Part shown: positions 37,500 to 45,419 of the stretch, one piece after another
How the letters are laid out: each line of letters opens with the position of its first letter
Position numbering within the stretch: the first letter of the stretch is position 1
DNA from: Deltaproteobacteria bacterium
GTDB taxonomy: Bacteria; Myxococcota_A; UBA9160; UBA6930
Assembly: GCA_028817435.1 (NCBI GenBank)
Contig: JAPPPQ010000008.1
Coordinates: forward strand, 1 to 64,000
DNA: 64,000 bases
Direction of reading: 5' to 3'
Position numbers and translations under genes: made by a program
Notes under the pieces: generated by a model
Told to the model about the DNA's origin: nothing
Seen by the model: the letters and a program-made list of their open reading frames with translations, nothing else
Databases searched by the model: none

Positions 37500-38266
37500 C
37501 TGTTCCACCACGGCTGCTCGGAGTGGGGGCGGATGTCCACCTCGTGGCTCCAGGCAGAGCGGTGCTGGTGGGCGATGTGCCAGTAGGTTTCGGCCACCTT
37601 CTCGGGAATAACCAACTCGTCCTTGCCGCCGCCCTTCTCTTCCAGCAGCTTCTTGAACAGTTCCGGCCCGAGCAGCCGGCCGAGGGTGTCGGGCGCTTCA
37701 ATGGCCGCGTCTATGTAGATGTGGCAAATGTGGATGCCCTTGACCGACAGCTCGGCGTTGAGCGACTGACACAGCAGCCGCCGCCCGCCAATGGCCGCCG
37801 CGTGGGCGTGCTGGCCGGCGTTGCCGCGCATGGCCGAGGTGGCCGAGGTGACGAGGATCTTGCCGCCGCCCCGCTTTGCCATGAGGGGCGCGATGGTCTT
37901 GGCGAGCCGGAACAGGGCGAAGCTGGTCATGCGCCAGCCCAGCTCGAACAGCTTGTTGGGGGTTTCCTCCAGTGTGCGGTTGCCGAACTGCGCCCCGAGG
38001 TTGAACAGCGCCACCTCAATAGGGCCGATGTCGCGCTCGACATGGATGACGAGATCCTCGATGGCGCCGTCCTCGACGGCGTTGAGCATGCGCCCTGTCG
38101 CCTCGCCGCCGGCGTCTTCTATGGCCTTGACGAGCCTGCCAAGCCCCTCTTCATCGCTACGGCGGACCAGCACGGCGTGGTAGCCCCCGGCGGCGAACCT
38201 CTTGCCGACATGGCCGCCGATGCCGGCCCCGGCCCCCAGCACCAGACATACGGGCTTCCTGCTCAT
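37496..38266 (-). CDS. SDR-fold protein lacking the catalytic Tyr-Lys pair
   Basis: 256 residues. The Rossmann start LVLGAGAGIGGHVGKRFAAGG and an SDR-like fold through VTSATSAMRGN are clear. In the active-site helix, the position of the Tyr in YxxxK is His (GQHAHAAAIGGRR) and the Lys position is Ile, and NNAG is replaced by FNLGA. Catalysis by the usual SDR mechanism is therefore doubtful. It may be a divergent reductase or a binding protein. The C-terminus (TYWHIAHQHRSAWSHEVDIRP) is conserved-looking in this SDR subgroup, including His residues. It ends convergent with the CadI/ArsI-like gene and starts 42 bases after the moaA stop. Confidence 0.8.
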   Translation of the reverse strand: MSRKPVCLVLGAGAGIGGHVGKRFAAGGYHAVLVRRSDEEGLGRLVKAIEDAGGEATGRMLNAVEDGAIEDLVIHVERDIGPIEVALFNLGAQFGNRTLEETPNKLFELGWRMTSFALFRLAKTIAPLMAKRGGGKILVTSATSAMRGNAGQHAHAAAIGGRRLLCQSLNAELSVKGIHICHIYIDAAIEAPDTLGRLLGPELFKKLLEEKGGGKDELVIPEKVAETYWHIAHQHRSAWSHEVDIRPHSEQPWWNS

Positions 38267-38308
38267 GGCTTTCTCCTGTTGGTTGCGAAGCGGTTGCGTT
38301 GCTCCCGG

Positions 38309-39325
38309 CTAGCCGCCGATCTGGAACATCTCGACTTTGCGGGGCGAAGCGGGGCTGCGGGCGGCGCGCTCCTCGCTGTAACGGTCGCGGCGGCGGCGCC
38401 AGGTTCCGGCGATCTGCTCGCGCAGTTCCGAGTCGCTGGCCCCCGCGCGCAGAGGCGTCTTCAGATCCCGGCCCTCGGCGGCAAAGAGGCAGGTGAAGAG
38501 CCGGCCATCGGCAGAGAGCCGCGCGCGGCTGCAATCGCCGCAAAAGGGCTGGCTCACCGAGGCGATGATTCCAATCTCGCCCCCGCCATCCCGGTAGAGG
38601 TAGCGGCGCGCCACTTCGCCGGGGTAGTTCGGCGCCACGGGTTCCAGCGGAAACTCGGCCTCAATGCGCTGCAAAATCTCCCGGGCGGGCGCCACTTCGG
38701 CGAGGTTCCAGGCGTTTGTGGTGCCCACATCCATGAATTCGATCAGGCGCAGCACATGGCCGGTGCCCCGGAAGCGCCGCGCCAGCGCCACCACCTGGTC
38801 GTCGTTCACCCCCCGCTGCACCACGCAGTTAATTTTGATGGGCGAAAGCCCCGCCGACTCTGCCGCGGCAATGCCGTCCAGCACCGCCCCGGCTTCGCCG
38901 CGCCCGCCGCTCATGCGCCGAAAGGTCGCAGCGTCCAGGCTGTCCAGGCTGATGGTGACGCGGTGCAGCCCCGCTTCGGCCAGCGCCCCGGCGAAGCGCG
39001 GCAACAGCACGCCGTTGGTGGTGAGCGCCAGATCTTGCACGCCGGGCAGCGCGGCCAGTTTTGCCACCAGCCGCGGCAACTGGGCGCGCAGCAGCGGCTC
39101 GCCGCCGGTAATGCGCAGCTTGCCTGCTCCCAGACCCACCAGAATGCGCGCCAGGCGCACAATCTCCTCGAAGCTCAAAATCTCGCCGCGCCGCTGAAAG
39201 GGAAAGCCCTCGCCGAAGATCTCCTCCGGCATGCAGTAGGGGCAGCGGAAGTTGCAGCGGTCGGTAACGGAGATGCGCAGGTCGCGGAGCGGGCGCGCCA
39301 GCGTATCCTGCAAGGGCGCGCTCAC
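38309..39325 (-). CDS. moaA: GTP 3',8-cyclase (molybdenum cofactor biosynthesis protein A)
   Basis: A radical-SAM enzyme of about 338 residues. The N-terminal cluster motif is CNFRCPYC within [20 protein letters not shown] binds SAM; the C-terminal second 4Fe-4S cluster ligands are in [21 protein letters not shown]. It performs the first step of molybdopterin synthesis from GTP. I start it at the GTG that overlaps the ferredoxin stop (GTGA, 4 bases); an upstream GTG at 39340 would add MELQR. The C-terminus does not end in the Gly-Gly seen in many MoaAs by accident here: it does end in IGG, as expected. No other moa genes are present. Confidence 0.93.
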   Translation of the reverse strand: MSAPLQDTLARPLRDLRISVTDRCNFRCPYCMPEEIFGEGFPFQRRGEILSFEEIVRLARILVGLGAGKLRITGGEPLLRAQLPRLVAKLAALPGVQDLALTTNGVLLPRFAGALAEAGLHRVTISLDSLDAATFRRMSGGRGEAGAVLDGIAAAESAGLSPIKINCVVQRGVNDDQVVALARRFRGTGHVLRLIEFMDVGTTNAWNLAEVAPAREILQRIEAEFPLEPVAPNYPGEVARRYLYRDGGGEIGIIASVSQPFCGDCSRARLSADGRLFTCLFAAEGRDLKTPLRAGASDSELREQIAGTWRRRRDRYSEERAARSPASPRKVEMFQIGG

Positions 39326-39675
39326 CCGCTGAAGTTCCACTTCTCCTTGTTCGCCTGCACATCCTCGGGAGTGGGCTTCTCGTGCTCCTCAATCTCGGGC
39401 ACCTGGAAGTCATCCTTGGACTCGGTGAGCAGCGCGTTGTGCTTGATGTCTTCCTGGAACACATCGGGGACGCGCTCGTCCTCGTAGATGGCCTCCCACG
39501 GGCACTCGGGCTCGCAGACGCCGCAGTCAATGCACTCCTCGGGGTCAATGTAAAGCTGGTTCGGAAAGCTCTCGCGGTCATCGCCGGTGTATTCGTAGAT
39601 GCAATCCACGGGACACACCTCCACGCAGGAAAGGTCAACGCAATCGCGGCAGAGTTTGGTAATCACCCAGGGCAT
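39322..39675 (-). CDS. 7Fe ferredoxin (3Fe-4S/4Fe-4S, FdxA-like)
   Basis: 117 residues. Two cluster motifs: [21 protein letters not shown] and [16 protein letters not shown], followed by an acidic, Pro/Glu-rich tail typical of FdxA. A low-potential electron carrier in the cytoplasm. GGAGGAGGGAACAAGAGC precedes the ATG at 39675. The stop overlaps the moaA start, so it may supply electrons to MoaA's radical chemistry; that is inference from coupling. Confidence 0.92.
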   Translation of the reverse strand: MPWVITKLCRDCVDLSCVEVCPVDCIYEYTGDDRESFPNQLYIDPEECIDCGVCEPECPWEAIYEDERVPDVFQEDIKHNALLTESKDDFQVPEIEEHEKPTPEDVQANKEKWNFSG

Positions 39676-39895
39676 TGCTCTTGTTCCCTCCTCCCGGCCG
39701 GGGCTGCGCCCAGGCCCGGGATTTCGCCTCTTCGCCGCTGCCGGCCCGGAGCCGGGCGGCAACTGCTCTCTACCACAACGGGCGGCGGGGCGAAAGTGGG
39801 GAGGCTTGCGCCCCGCGCCGGGAGCGGCTTCAATGGCCCCGGGCCGCCTTCCCGGCCCATCCCCACGCCCGGGCCCCCCGGGATCAGGAGGTGCC
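39676..39895. promoter_or_regulatory. Divergent upstream region between ferredoxin and glutaredoxin genes
   Basis: 220 bases, very GC-rich with several short C/G palindromes (for example around GGGCCCCCCGGG near 39881-39892). It must hold promoters for both directions, but I see no convincing -35/-10 pair. Both flanking genes have strong Shine-Dalgarno sequences. Confidence 0.3.
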
Positions 39896-40234
39896 ATGAA
39901 CCCCGGCGACGCAACGGCGCAGCGCATCCGCCAAATCCTGGATTCGCAGCGGATCGTGCTGTTCATGAAGGGCAGCCGCCAGCGCCCCCAGTGCGGCTTT
40001 TCGGCCCAGGTGGTGCAGATTCTCGATTCGCTGCTGCCCGACTACGCCAGCGTGGATGTGCTGCAGGACGCCGAGCTGCGCCAGGGCATCAAGGACTTCT
40101 CGAACTGGCCGACCATCCCCCAGTTGTTCGTGGCGGGGGAGCTGGTCGGCGGCTGCGACATCATCACCGAGATGTTCCAGTCCGGGGAGCTGCAGCAGGC
40201 GCTGGCCCCGGCGGGCGGAGCGGCCGGAGGCTAG
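39896..40234 (+). CDS. grxD: Monothiol glutaredoxin (Grx4/GrxD family)
   Basis: 112 residues. The active site is PQCGFS (monothiol CGFS, with Gln before Cys instead of the usual Met-Cys or Pro-x-Cys variants), preceded by RIVLFMKGS and followed by [23 protein letters not shown], all diagnostic of the family. These proteins bind and deliver 2Fe-2S clusters. AGGAGGTGCC lies directly before the ATG. It is followed after 10 bases by DNA polymerase II, itself not a cluster protein by sequence, so the pairing may just be co-transcription. Confidence 0.93.
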   Translation: MNPGDATAQRIRQILDSQRIVLFMKGSRQRPQCGFSAQVVQILDSLLPDYASVDVLQDAELRQGIKDFSNWPTIPQLFVAGELVGGCDIITEMFQSGELQQALAPAGGAAGG

Positions 40235-40244
40235 GCCGCGGCGC

Positions 40245-42695
40245 GTGGCCCGCGGCTTCATCGTCCACCCGACCTACCGGGTGCGCGCAGGCGTCCCGGT
40301 GGTGCAGCTCTACGGACGGCTCGAAACCGGCGCGGCCTTTCTGGTCGAGGACGACCGCTTCCGCCCCTACTTCTTTGCCACCCGGGAAGGCGCGCGGGCG
40401 CTGCAAGGCGCGCGCGGCATCGAAATCGCAGAGACGGAGCTGCGCGACCTGCGCGGGCGCGGGCTGCTGCGCATCGAAACGCAAAAGCCGGCAGAGGTGC
40501 CGCCGCTGCGCGAGCGCATTGCTGCCGCGGGGGGCGAGGCCCTGGAAGCAGATCTGCGCTTCCCCTACCGCTTTTTGATTGACCGCGGCATTCGCGCCAC
40601 CTGCGAAATTGAAGGGCGCGGCGAACTGCGCCGGGACGAGATCAACCCGGACGGCATTGTGCACTTCCACAACCCCGCGCTCGCCCCCGGACCGGCGCGG
40701 GTGGCGCTGCGCACGCTCTCCCTTGATCTCGAGACCACCCCCGACGCCGGGCGCATTCTGGGCGCTGCCCTGGTGTGCGGCGGAGTGCAAGAGGTGCATC
40801 TGCTGGCAAAGCGCAAAGTGGCCGGCGCCATTGCGCACCCGAAGGAGCCGGGGCTGATTTTCAGCCTGCTGAAGCGCATCCGCAGCCTGGATCCGGATCT
40901 GATCGTCGGCTGGAATGTGATTGACTTCGACCTGCGCGTGCTCTTTGCGCGCTGCGACGCGCTGCGCATGGAGTGCAACCTGGGCCGCGCGCGGGATCGG
41001 CCCCGCATTCTGCAGCGCGAGGGCAGCTTCATGCGGCAGAGCCGCGCCGATGTGGCCGGGCGCATGGTGGTGGACGGCATTCCACTGGTGCGCGACGCGC
41101 TGCGGCTCCCCAATTACCGCCTGCAGACCGTGGCGCAGCGGCTGCTCGGCCGCGGCAAGAAGATTGCCGAAGACGCGCCCGATGCGGCGCAGGAAATTAT
41201 GCGCATGTGGCGCGAAGCGCCCGAGGCCCTGGCCGAATACAACCTGGAGGACGCGCGGCTGGCCCTGGAAATTCTCGAGCACGAGGGGCTGCTCAATCTG
41301 TGCGTGGAGCGCAGCCGCCTCTGCGGCATGCAGCTCGACCGGGTGGGCGCCAGCATTGCATCCTTTGACCTGCTCTACCTGCCCGAGCTGCGGCGGCGCG
41401 GAATTGTGGCGCCCTCGGTGGACGCCTCGCGCAAACAGGCGCATGTGCGGGGCGGCACGCTGCTCGATCCGCAGCCCGGACTGCACCGCCATGTGGCGGT
41501 GCTTGATTTCAAGAGCCTGTATCCCAGCCTGATCCGCACCTTTCACCTGGACCCCCTTGCCCGCGCCCGCGCCGCGCAGGCCAACGGCGCGAAAGACGCC
41601 ATTGCCGCGCCCAACGGCGCGCGCTTTTCGCGCGAGGATTCCATTCTGCCCGGCGTGCTCGAACGGCTGGCCCAGCGCCGTGAACAGGCGCGGGCGCGGG
41701 GCGACCGCCACGCCGATTACGCCATCAAGATTATGATGAATGCGCTGTTCGGCGTGCTGGGCGCAGGCGCCTGCCGCTTCTTCGATCCGCAAATTGCCAA
41801 CGCCATTACCGGCTTCGGCCAGCAGACGCTGCACTGGACCCGCGAGGCATTCGAGGCCGAAGAGGTTCCCGTCCTGTATGGCGACACCGACTCGGTTTTT
41901 GTGAAGCTCCCCGAGATTCAGGACGCCCGCGCGCTGCGTGCAGCCGCCGAGCGCCTGCGCCAGAGCGCACAGCAGACCGTGGCCGAGCGCATCCGCCGCG
42001 AATACCGGGTCGAGCCGCGTCTGGAGCTGGAGCTGGAGCGCATTTTCGAGCACTTTTTTCTGCCGCGCTTGCGCGGCGGCAGGGGCGGAAGCAAGAAGCG
42101 CTATGCGGGCTGGGAGGCGCGGGACGGCGGACGCCTGGTGGTGGTGGGATTGGAGGCCGTGCGCGGCGACTGGCCCGAGGCCGCCACCCGTTTGCAAGAG
42201 GGTATGTTGAAGCGCCTGTTCCAGGGCGTTGATCCGGCGGAGTTTGTGCGCGAATTGGTGGCTGCATTGCGGGCGGGCCAAATGGATTCCGAGCTGATCT
42301 ACACGAAGCGCGTGCGCAAGGGCGCGCTCTCGAACTACACGGCCAACGCGCCCCACATTCAGGCCGCGCGCAAGGCGGGCGCACGGGCGGGGAGCACGAT
42401 TCAATATCTCATTACCCACAGCGGCCCCGAGCCCGTGCTGCCCGGGCAAGCGCTGCCCGCCGGCATTGACCGCGCGCACTACATCGAAAAGGTGCTGCGC
42501 CCGGTGGCCGACAGCATTCTGCTCGAAATCGGCAGCAGTTTCGACCGCGTGCTCGGCGTCCCGCACCAGATTTCGCTGTTCGATCCGCAGCCGAAGGCGG
42601 CGCTGCGCGCCGATTCTCACTCTGCGGGCTTCGCCGGGACGAGCTCGAGCAGCGAGGCTTCGCCGGGAACGCCGATGCGCAGCGGAAAACCGTAG
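40245..42695 (+). CDS. polB: DNA polymerase II (family B)
   Basis: 816 residues from a GTG 10 bases after the glutaredoxin stop. An N-terminal domain is followed by the 3'-5' exonuclease (Exo I LSLDLETTP, Exo II region WNVIDFDLRVL, Exo III YNLEDARLALEI) and the polymerase with motif A DFKSLYPSLIRTF, motif B KIMMNALFGVLG and motif C YGDTDSVFV. E. coli Pol II is 783 residues, so this is full length. In enterobacteria it is SOS-regulated and acts in replication restart; no LexA box was looked up here. The 3' end overlaps the convergent phosphoesterase gene by 79 bases. Confidence 0.95.
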   Translation: MARGFIVHPTYRVRAGVPVVQLYGRLETGAAFLVEDDRFRPYFFATREGARALQGARGIEIAETELRDLRGRGLLRIETQKPAEVPPLRERIAAAGGEALEADLRFPYRFLIDRGIRATCEIEGRGELRRDEINPDGIVHFHNPALAPGPARVALRTLSLDLETTPDAGRILGAALVCGGVQEVHLLAKRKVAGAIAHPKEPGLIFSLLKRIRSLDPDLIVGWNVIDFDLRVLFARCDALRMECNLGRARDRPRILQREGSFMRQSRADVAGRMVVDGIPLVRDALRLPNYRLQTVAQRLLGRGKKIAEDAPDAAQEIMRMWREAPEALAEYNLEDARLALEILEHEGLLNLCVERSRLCGMQLDRVGASIASFDLLYLPELRRRGIVAPSVDASRKQAHVRGGTLLDPQPGLHRHVAVLDFKSLYPSLIRTFHLDPLARARAAQANGAKDAIAAPNGARFSREDSILPGVLERLAQRREQARARGDRHADYAIKIMMNALFGVLGAGACRFFDPQIANAITGFGQQTLHWTREAFEAEEVPVLYGDTDSVFVKLPEIQDARALRAAAERLRQSAQQTVAERIRREYRVEPRLELELERIFEHFFLPRLRGGRGGSKKRYAGWEARDGGRLVVVGLEAVRGDWPEAATRLQEGMLKRLFQGVDPAEFVRELVAALRAGQMDSELIYTKRVRKGALSNYTANAPHIQAARKAGARAGSTIQYLITHSGPEPVLPGQALPAGIDRAHYIEKVLRPVADSILLEIGSSFDRVLGVPHQISLFDPQPKAALRADSHSAGFAGTSSSSEASPGTPMRSGKP

Positions 42696-43978
42696 AAGCC
42701 CGTGCCCCGGTGCACATAGAGCCGGCTCGCGCCGTGGCCAAACAATCCGTGGTCGGGCCAGGGCGAGCGCGAGAGCACCGTCCAATTGAAGCCGAGGGAG
42801 ACCAGGCCGATTTGCCCGCCGTGGGTATGGCCGGAGAGCGCCAGATCCACTTCGTTTTTCGGGACATCGCGGAAGTGCATCGGATCGTGCAGCAGCAGCA
42901 ACCGCAAACGCCCGGCCTGCCGGGGAAAGCGCGCAAAGAGCGCGGCCAGCCGCTCGCTGCGGCCGCGGCGGTGAAAGTCTGCGCCGAGAATTTGCACGGG
43001 GCCAAGCGGCGTCCGGGCCTGCGCGGCGTCATCCACCAGCAGCGAAACGCCGCACTCCGCCAGCGCGGACTCCACTTCGTGCAACGCCTCGTGGTCGTGA
43101 TTGCCAAGGCAGGCGAAGCAGCGCCCCGGCGCATCGGCAAGCGGCGCCAGCGCCTGCGCCAGCGCACCGGGGGTGCCGTTGCCCTCCATAGTGAGAAAGT
43201 CGCCGGTGAGCAGCACCAGGTCGGGATTGTGGCCGAGGAGCTCCTCAATGCGCCGCCGCAAGCGGTGCAAAGGCTGCCAGGGGCCGAGATGCGGATCGGT
43301 AATCTGCACGATGCGCAGCGGACGCGCGGGAGAATCCCGCAGCGCTGCGGCAGCCCCGCGCGGCGCAACCCTCGCGCGCGCCCGCGCCCGCGCCGCCCTG
43401 CGCGGCCGGTGGCGGCGGCGCACAAGCGGCAGCCGGGTGAGCACCTCGGGCGTTGCGCCGCCGAGTTCAATGCGCACAATTTCTCGCCGCAGGCGCAGCG
43501 AGGTGGCGAGCGAGAGCGCGATTACGAGCGGCGGCAACAGGTCCAGCCAGCGCAGGGCGGACTGCGCGCCCGCTGCGCCGAGCAACTCGAACAGGCCCCA
43601 AAACAGCGCGCGCACAGCGAAGTAGGGAACGCACAGCGCGCCCAGCGCCACCAGCGCCATGCCCGGCAGGCTCAGCGCATAGCGGTAGAGCGGGCGGCGC
43701 AAGCGCGCGCGCACCAGCCCCGAGTGGTGCACACCCGCCGCCCCAAAAGCATACACAAACCCCCACCCCGCCAGCGGCCCAAGCAGCGTCTGCAAATGCT
43801 CCGCCAACAACAGCGCCGCCGGAAACGAGAGCAGCACCACCACCCCCGCAAACCCCGCATACACCCTCCCCCGCACCCGCCACGCATAGAGCGGCAACGC
43901 CGCACCAATCACCAGCGCAAGCGAGGGCAAAAGCCAACCAGGCGGCGCATGAAGACCCACGGGGGGGAGCATAGTCAA
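42617..43978 (-). CDS. Membrane-anchored metallophosphoesterase
   Basis: 453 residues. The first ~190 contain about four to five hydrophobic segments. After a very Arg/Ala-rich stretch (RRRHRPRRAARARARARVAP) comes a calcineurin-like phosphoesterase with all metal motifs: TDPHLG, LTGDFL, LGNHDHE, HDPMHF and GHTHGGQ. Similar proteins (YkuE/YaeI-like) act on phospholipids or nucleotides at the membrane; the substrate here is unknown. It begins at either of two nearby ATGs (43978 or 43972). It converges with polB and precedes, with a 46-base gap, the lower-GC island that ends in the opposite gene order. Confidence 0.9.
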   Translation of the reverse strand: MTMLPPVGLHAPPGWLLPSLALVIGAALPLYAWRVRGRVYAGFAGVVVLLSFPAALLLAEHLQTLLGPLAGWGFVYAFGAAGVHHSGLVRARLRRPLYRYALSLPGMALVALGALCVPYFAVRALFWGLFELLGAAGAQSALRWLDLLPPLVIALSLATSLRLRREIVRIELGGATPEVLTRLPLVRRRHRPRRAARARARARVAPRGAAAALRDSPARPLRIVQITDPHLGPWQPLHRLRRRIEELLGHNPDLVLLTGDFLTMEGNGTPGALAQALAPLADAPGRCFACLGNHDHEALHEVESALAECGVSLLVDDAAQARTPLGPVQILGADFHRRGRSERLAALFARFPRQAGRLRLLLLHDPMHFRDVPKNEVDLALSGHTHGGQIGLVSLGFNWTVLSRSPWPDHGLFGHGASRLYVHRGTGFYGFPLRIGVPGEASLLELVPAKPAE

Positions 43979-44024
43979 TGTTGGAATGCTGCGGCCAGCC
44001 GGCCCGAGGGCTTCCCGCTGATCG

Positions 44025-45419
44025 TCACATCCTCTGCGAGACCCTGTAGTAGATCAGCGCTGCGATAAAGAGCGAAAAGATAGACACCGCGGAAGGCCAC
44101 CTGAGGTCGTAGATAACGCTGGTGACATCAACCACGACCGAAATGCCACCCATCAAGGTGAATCCAAGTGCGAACTTATTCAGAAACTCGGACTTCTTCT
44201 GGTCAATAATTGTGATGATCCGATCGTAAACAACCCGCAGGGAATCGCTTTTCTCGTCAATGTGAGCGAATTTGTCTTCGGTTCCCCAGCGCTTTCCCAA
44301 ACGCTTCCAGATTTCGGTCTCTTGAGGATTGAGATGATTCCCGTAATCCAAAAATGCGCTCTTGAACAGAATGCCCTCTTCCAGCAGAACCACAATGTCC
44401 CGCGAAAAATCGTCAATACCCTTGTTCTCCTGGCTCTTTTTCCTGCGGAGCAGACCCGTCTTCTCCGAAATCCTATCCTTGCCCAAAGACACATTGCTGG
44501 TCATAAGAAACAGATCGTCCTCCAAATCCTCCGCAGCGGCGAAAAATGCATTCTGCATTTGAATCATCTCTGACAAGGTGGAAAAAGAACACCAAGCGCC
44601 TTCTTCGTCGGCACTCGAGAAAAGGGAAGCAGAATTTCCAGTCGAGACATAGATATGCGAATGTTCGTGCACGCTTTCCCTGTCCCTATGAAGATCCTCT
44701 TGGCTGGATGTGAAAATCAAATCACTGATGTTGTCACATGCCTCGGAAAGCGCTCTGGGATCTGAGAACTGCAGGCCGAAAACCCGGTGCACCCAGGTCA
44801 CTCCGGTGTCCTTCATCCGAATTTTCTCCGATGTGGGGCCCTTGATCAAATCCCCATCTTCGTGATCAGGCAGCGATGCCGCAGATTCCAACTGAACTCT
44901 CATGAGGTCGAATATCGGCCCAATCTCCTTGATGTTTCCCGCCAGAGCCTCAATGCCCTCGCGCAGGCCGTCCAGAGTCAACTGGCTGGCAGGCTTCCTG
45001 CTCAAATGGAAGTCTGCCCAAAATGTGGCATAGCCGAAATCGAAGAAATGAACCCGAATTTTCTGCAGAGAAACCTCTCCGATTTTCTCTGTGACACTCT
45101 CACCTGCCTGCTTCAAGAGTGTCTGTTTGATCTCTTCCAGGTAATCCTCATCCGTGATCAACGACTCCACCACATAGGGGGGCTTGATGGTCGTGCCCCT
45201 GCGGGTATCGGTGTCTCGGTCGAGACCACTCGTGCGCTGCCCGTCGGGGCAGCAGGCCCATTGCCACTTTCCGTCCCGGCCCAGATTCTTCTCCAATTCT
45301 GGGAAAAGCCGCTCCCTGCGCTTTTGGTCAATCAGCTTGCGGGGGTCCAGAAACAGATTGGTTCGGATCGGGCCGTTCAGAGCAAACCGAATGCGCACGT
45401 CTTCAGGAAGAACGAACAT
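44025..45419 (-). CDS. Unknown protein with two C-terminal transmembrane helices (CorA-like shape)
   Basis: 464 residues with no family I can name. The first ~400 residues are soluble, mixed alpha/beta then helical and strongly charged; the last ~55 hold two transmembrane helices (FALGFTLMGGISVVVDVTSVIY and AVSIFSLFIAALIYYRV) separated by a short polar turn, ending RVSQRM. A large cytosolic domain, a long charged helix leading into TM1 and a pair of terminal TMs match the outline of CorA-type channels, but the GMN signature is absent. AAGGAGATT lies 6-7 bases before the ATG, and the start overlaps the upstream MurL-like gene by 17 bases, so the two are co-translated. G+C is visibly lower than in neighbours, suggesting transfer. 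Confidence 0.75.
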   Translation of the reverse strand: MFVLPEDVRIRFALNGPIRTNLFLDPRKLIDQKRRERLFPELEKNLGRDGKWQWACCPDGQRTSGLDRDTDTRRGTTIKPPYVVESLITDEDYLEEIKQTLLKQAGESVTEKIGEVSLQKIRVHFFDFGYATFWADFHLSRKPASQLTLDGLREGIEALAGNIKEIGPIFDLMRVQLESAASLPDHEDGDLIKGPTSEKIRMKDTGVTWVHRVFGLQFSDPRALSEACDNISDLIFTSSQEDLHRDRESVHEHSHIYVSTGNSASLFSSADEEGAWCSFSTLSEMIQMQNAFFAAAEDLEDDLFLMTSNVSLGKDRISEKTGLLRRKKSQENKGIDDFSRDIVVLLEEGILFKSAFLDYGNHLNPQETEIWKRLGKRWGTEDKFAHIDEKSDSLRVVYDRIITIIDQKKSEFLNKFALGFTLMGGISVVVDVTSVIYDLRWPSAVSIFSLFIAALIYYRVSQRM

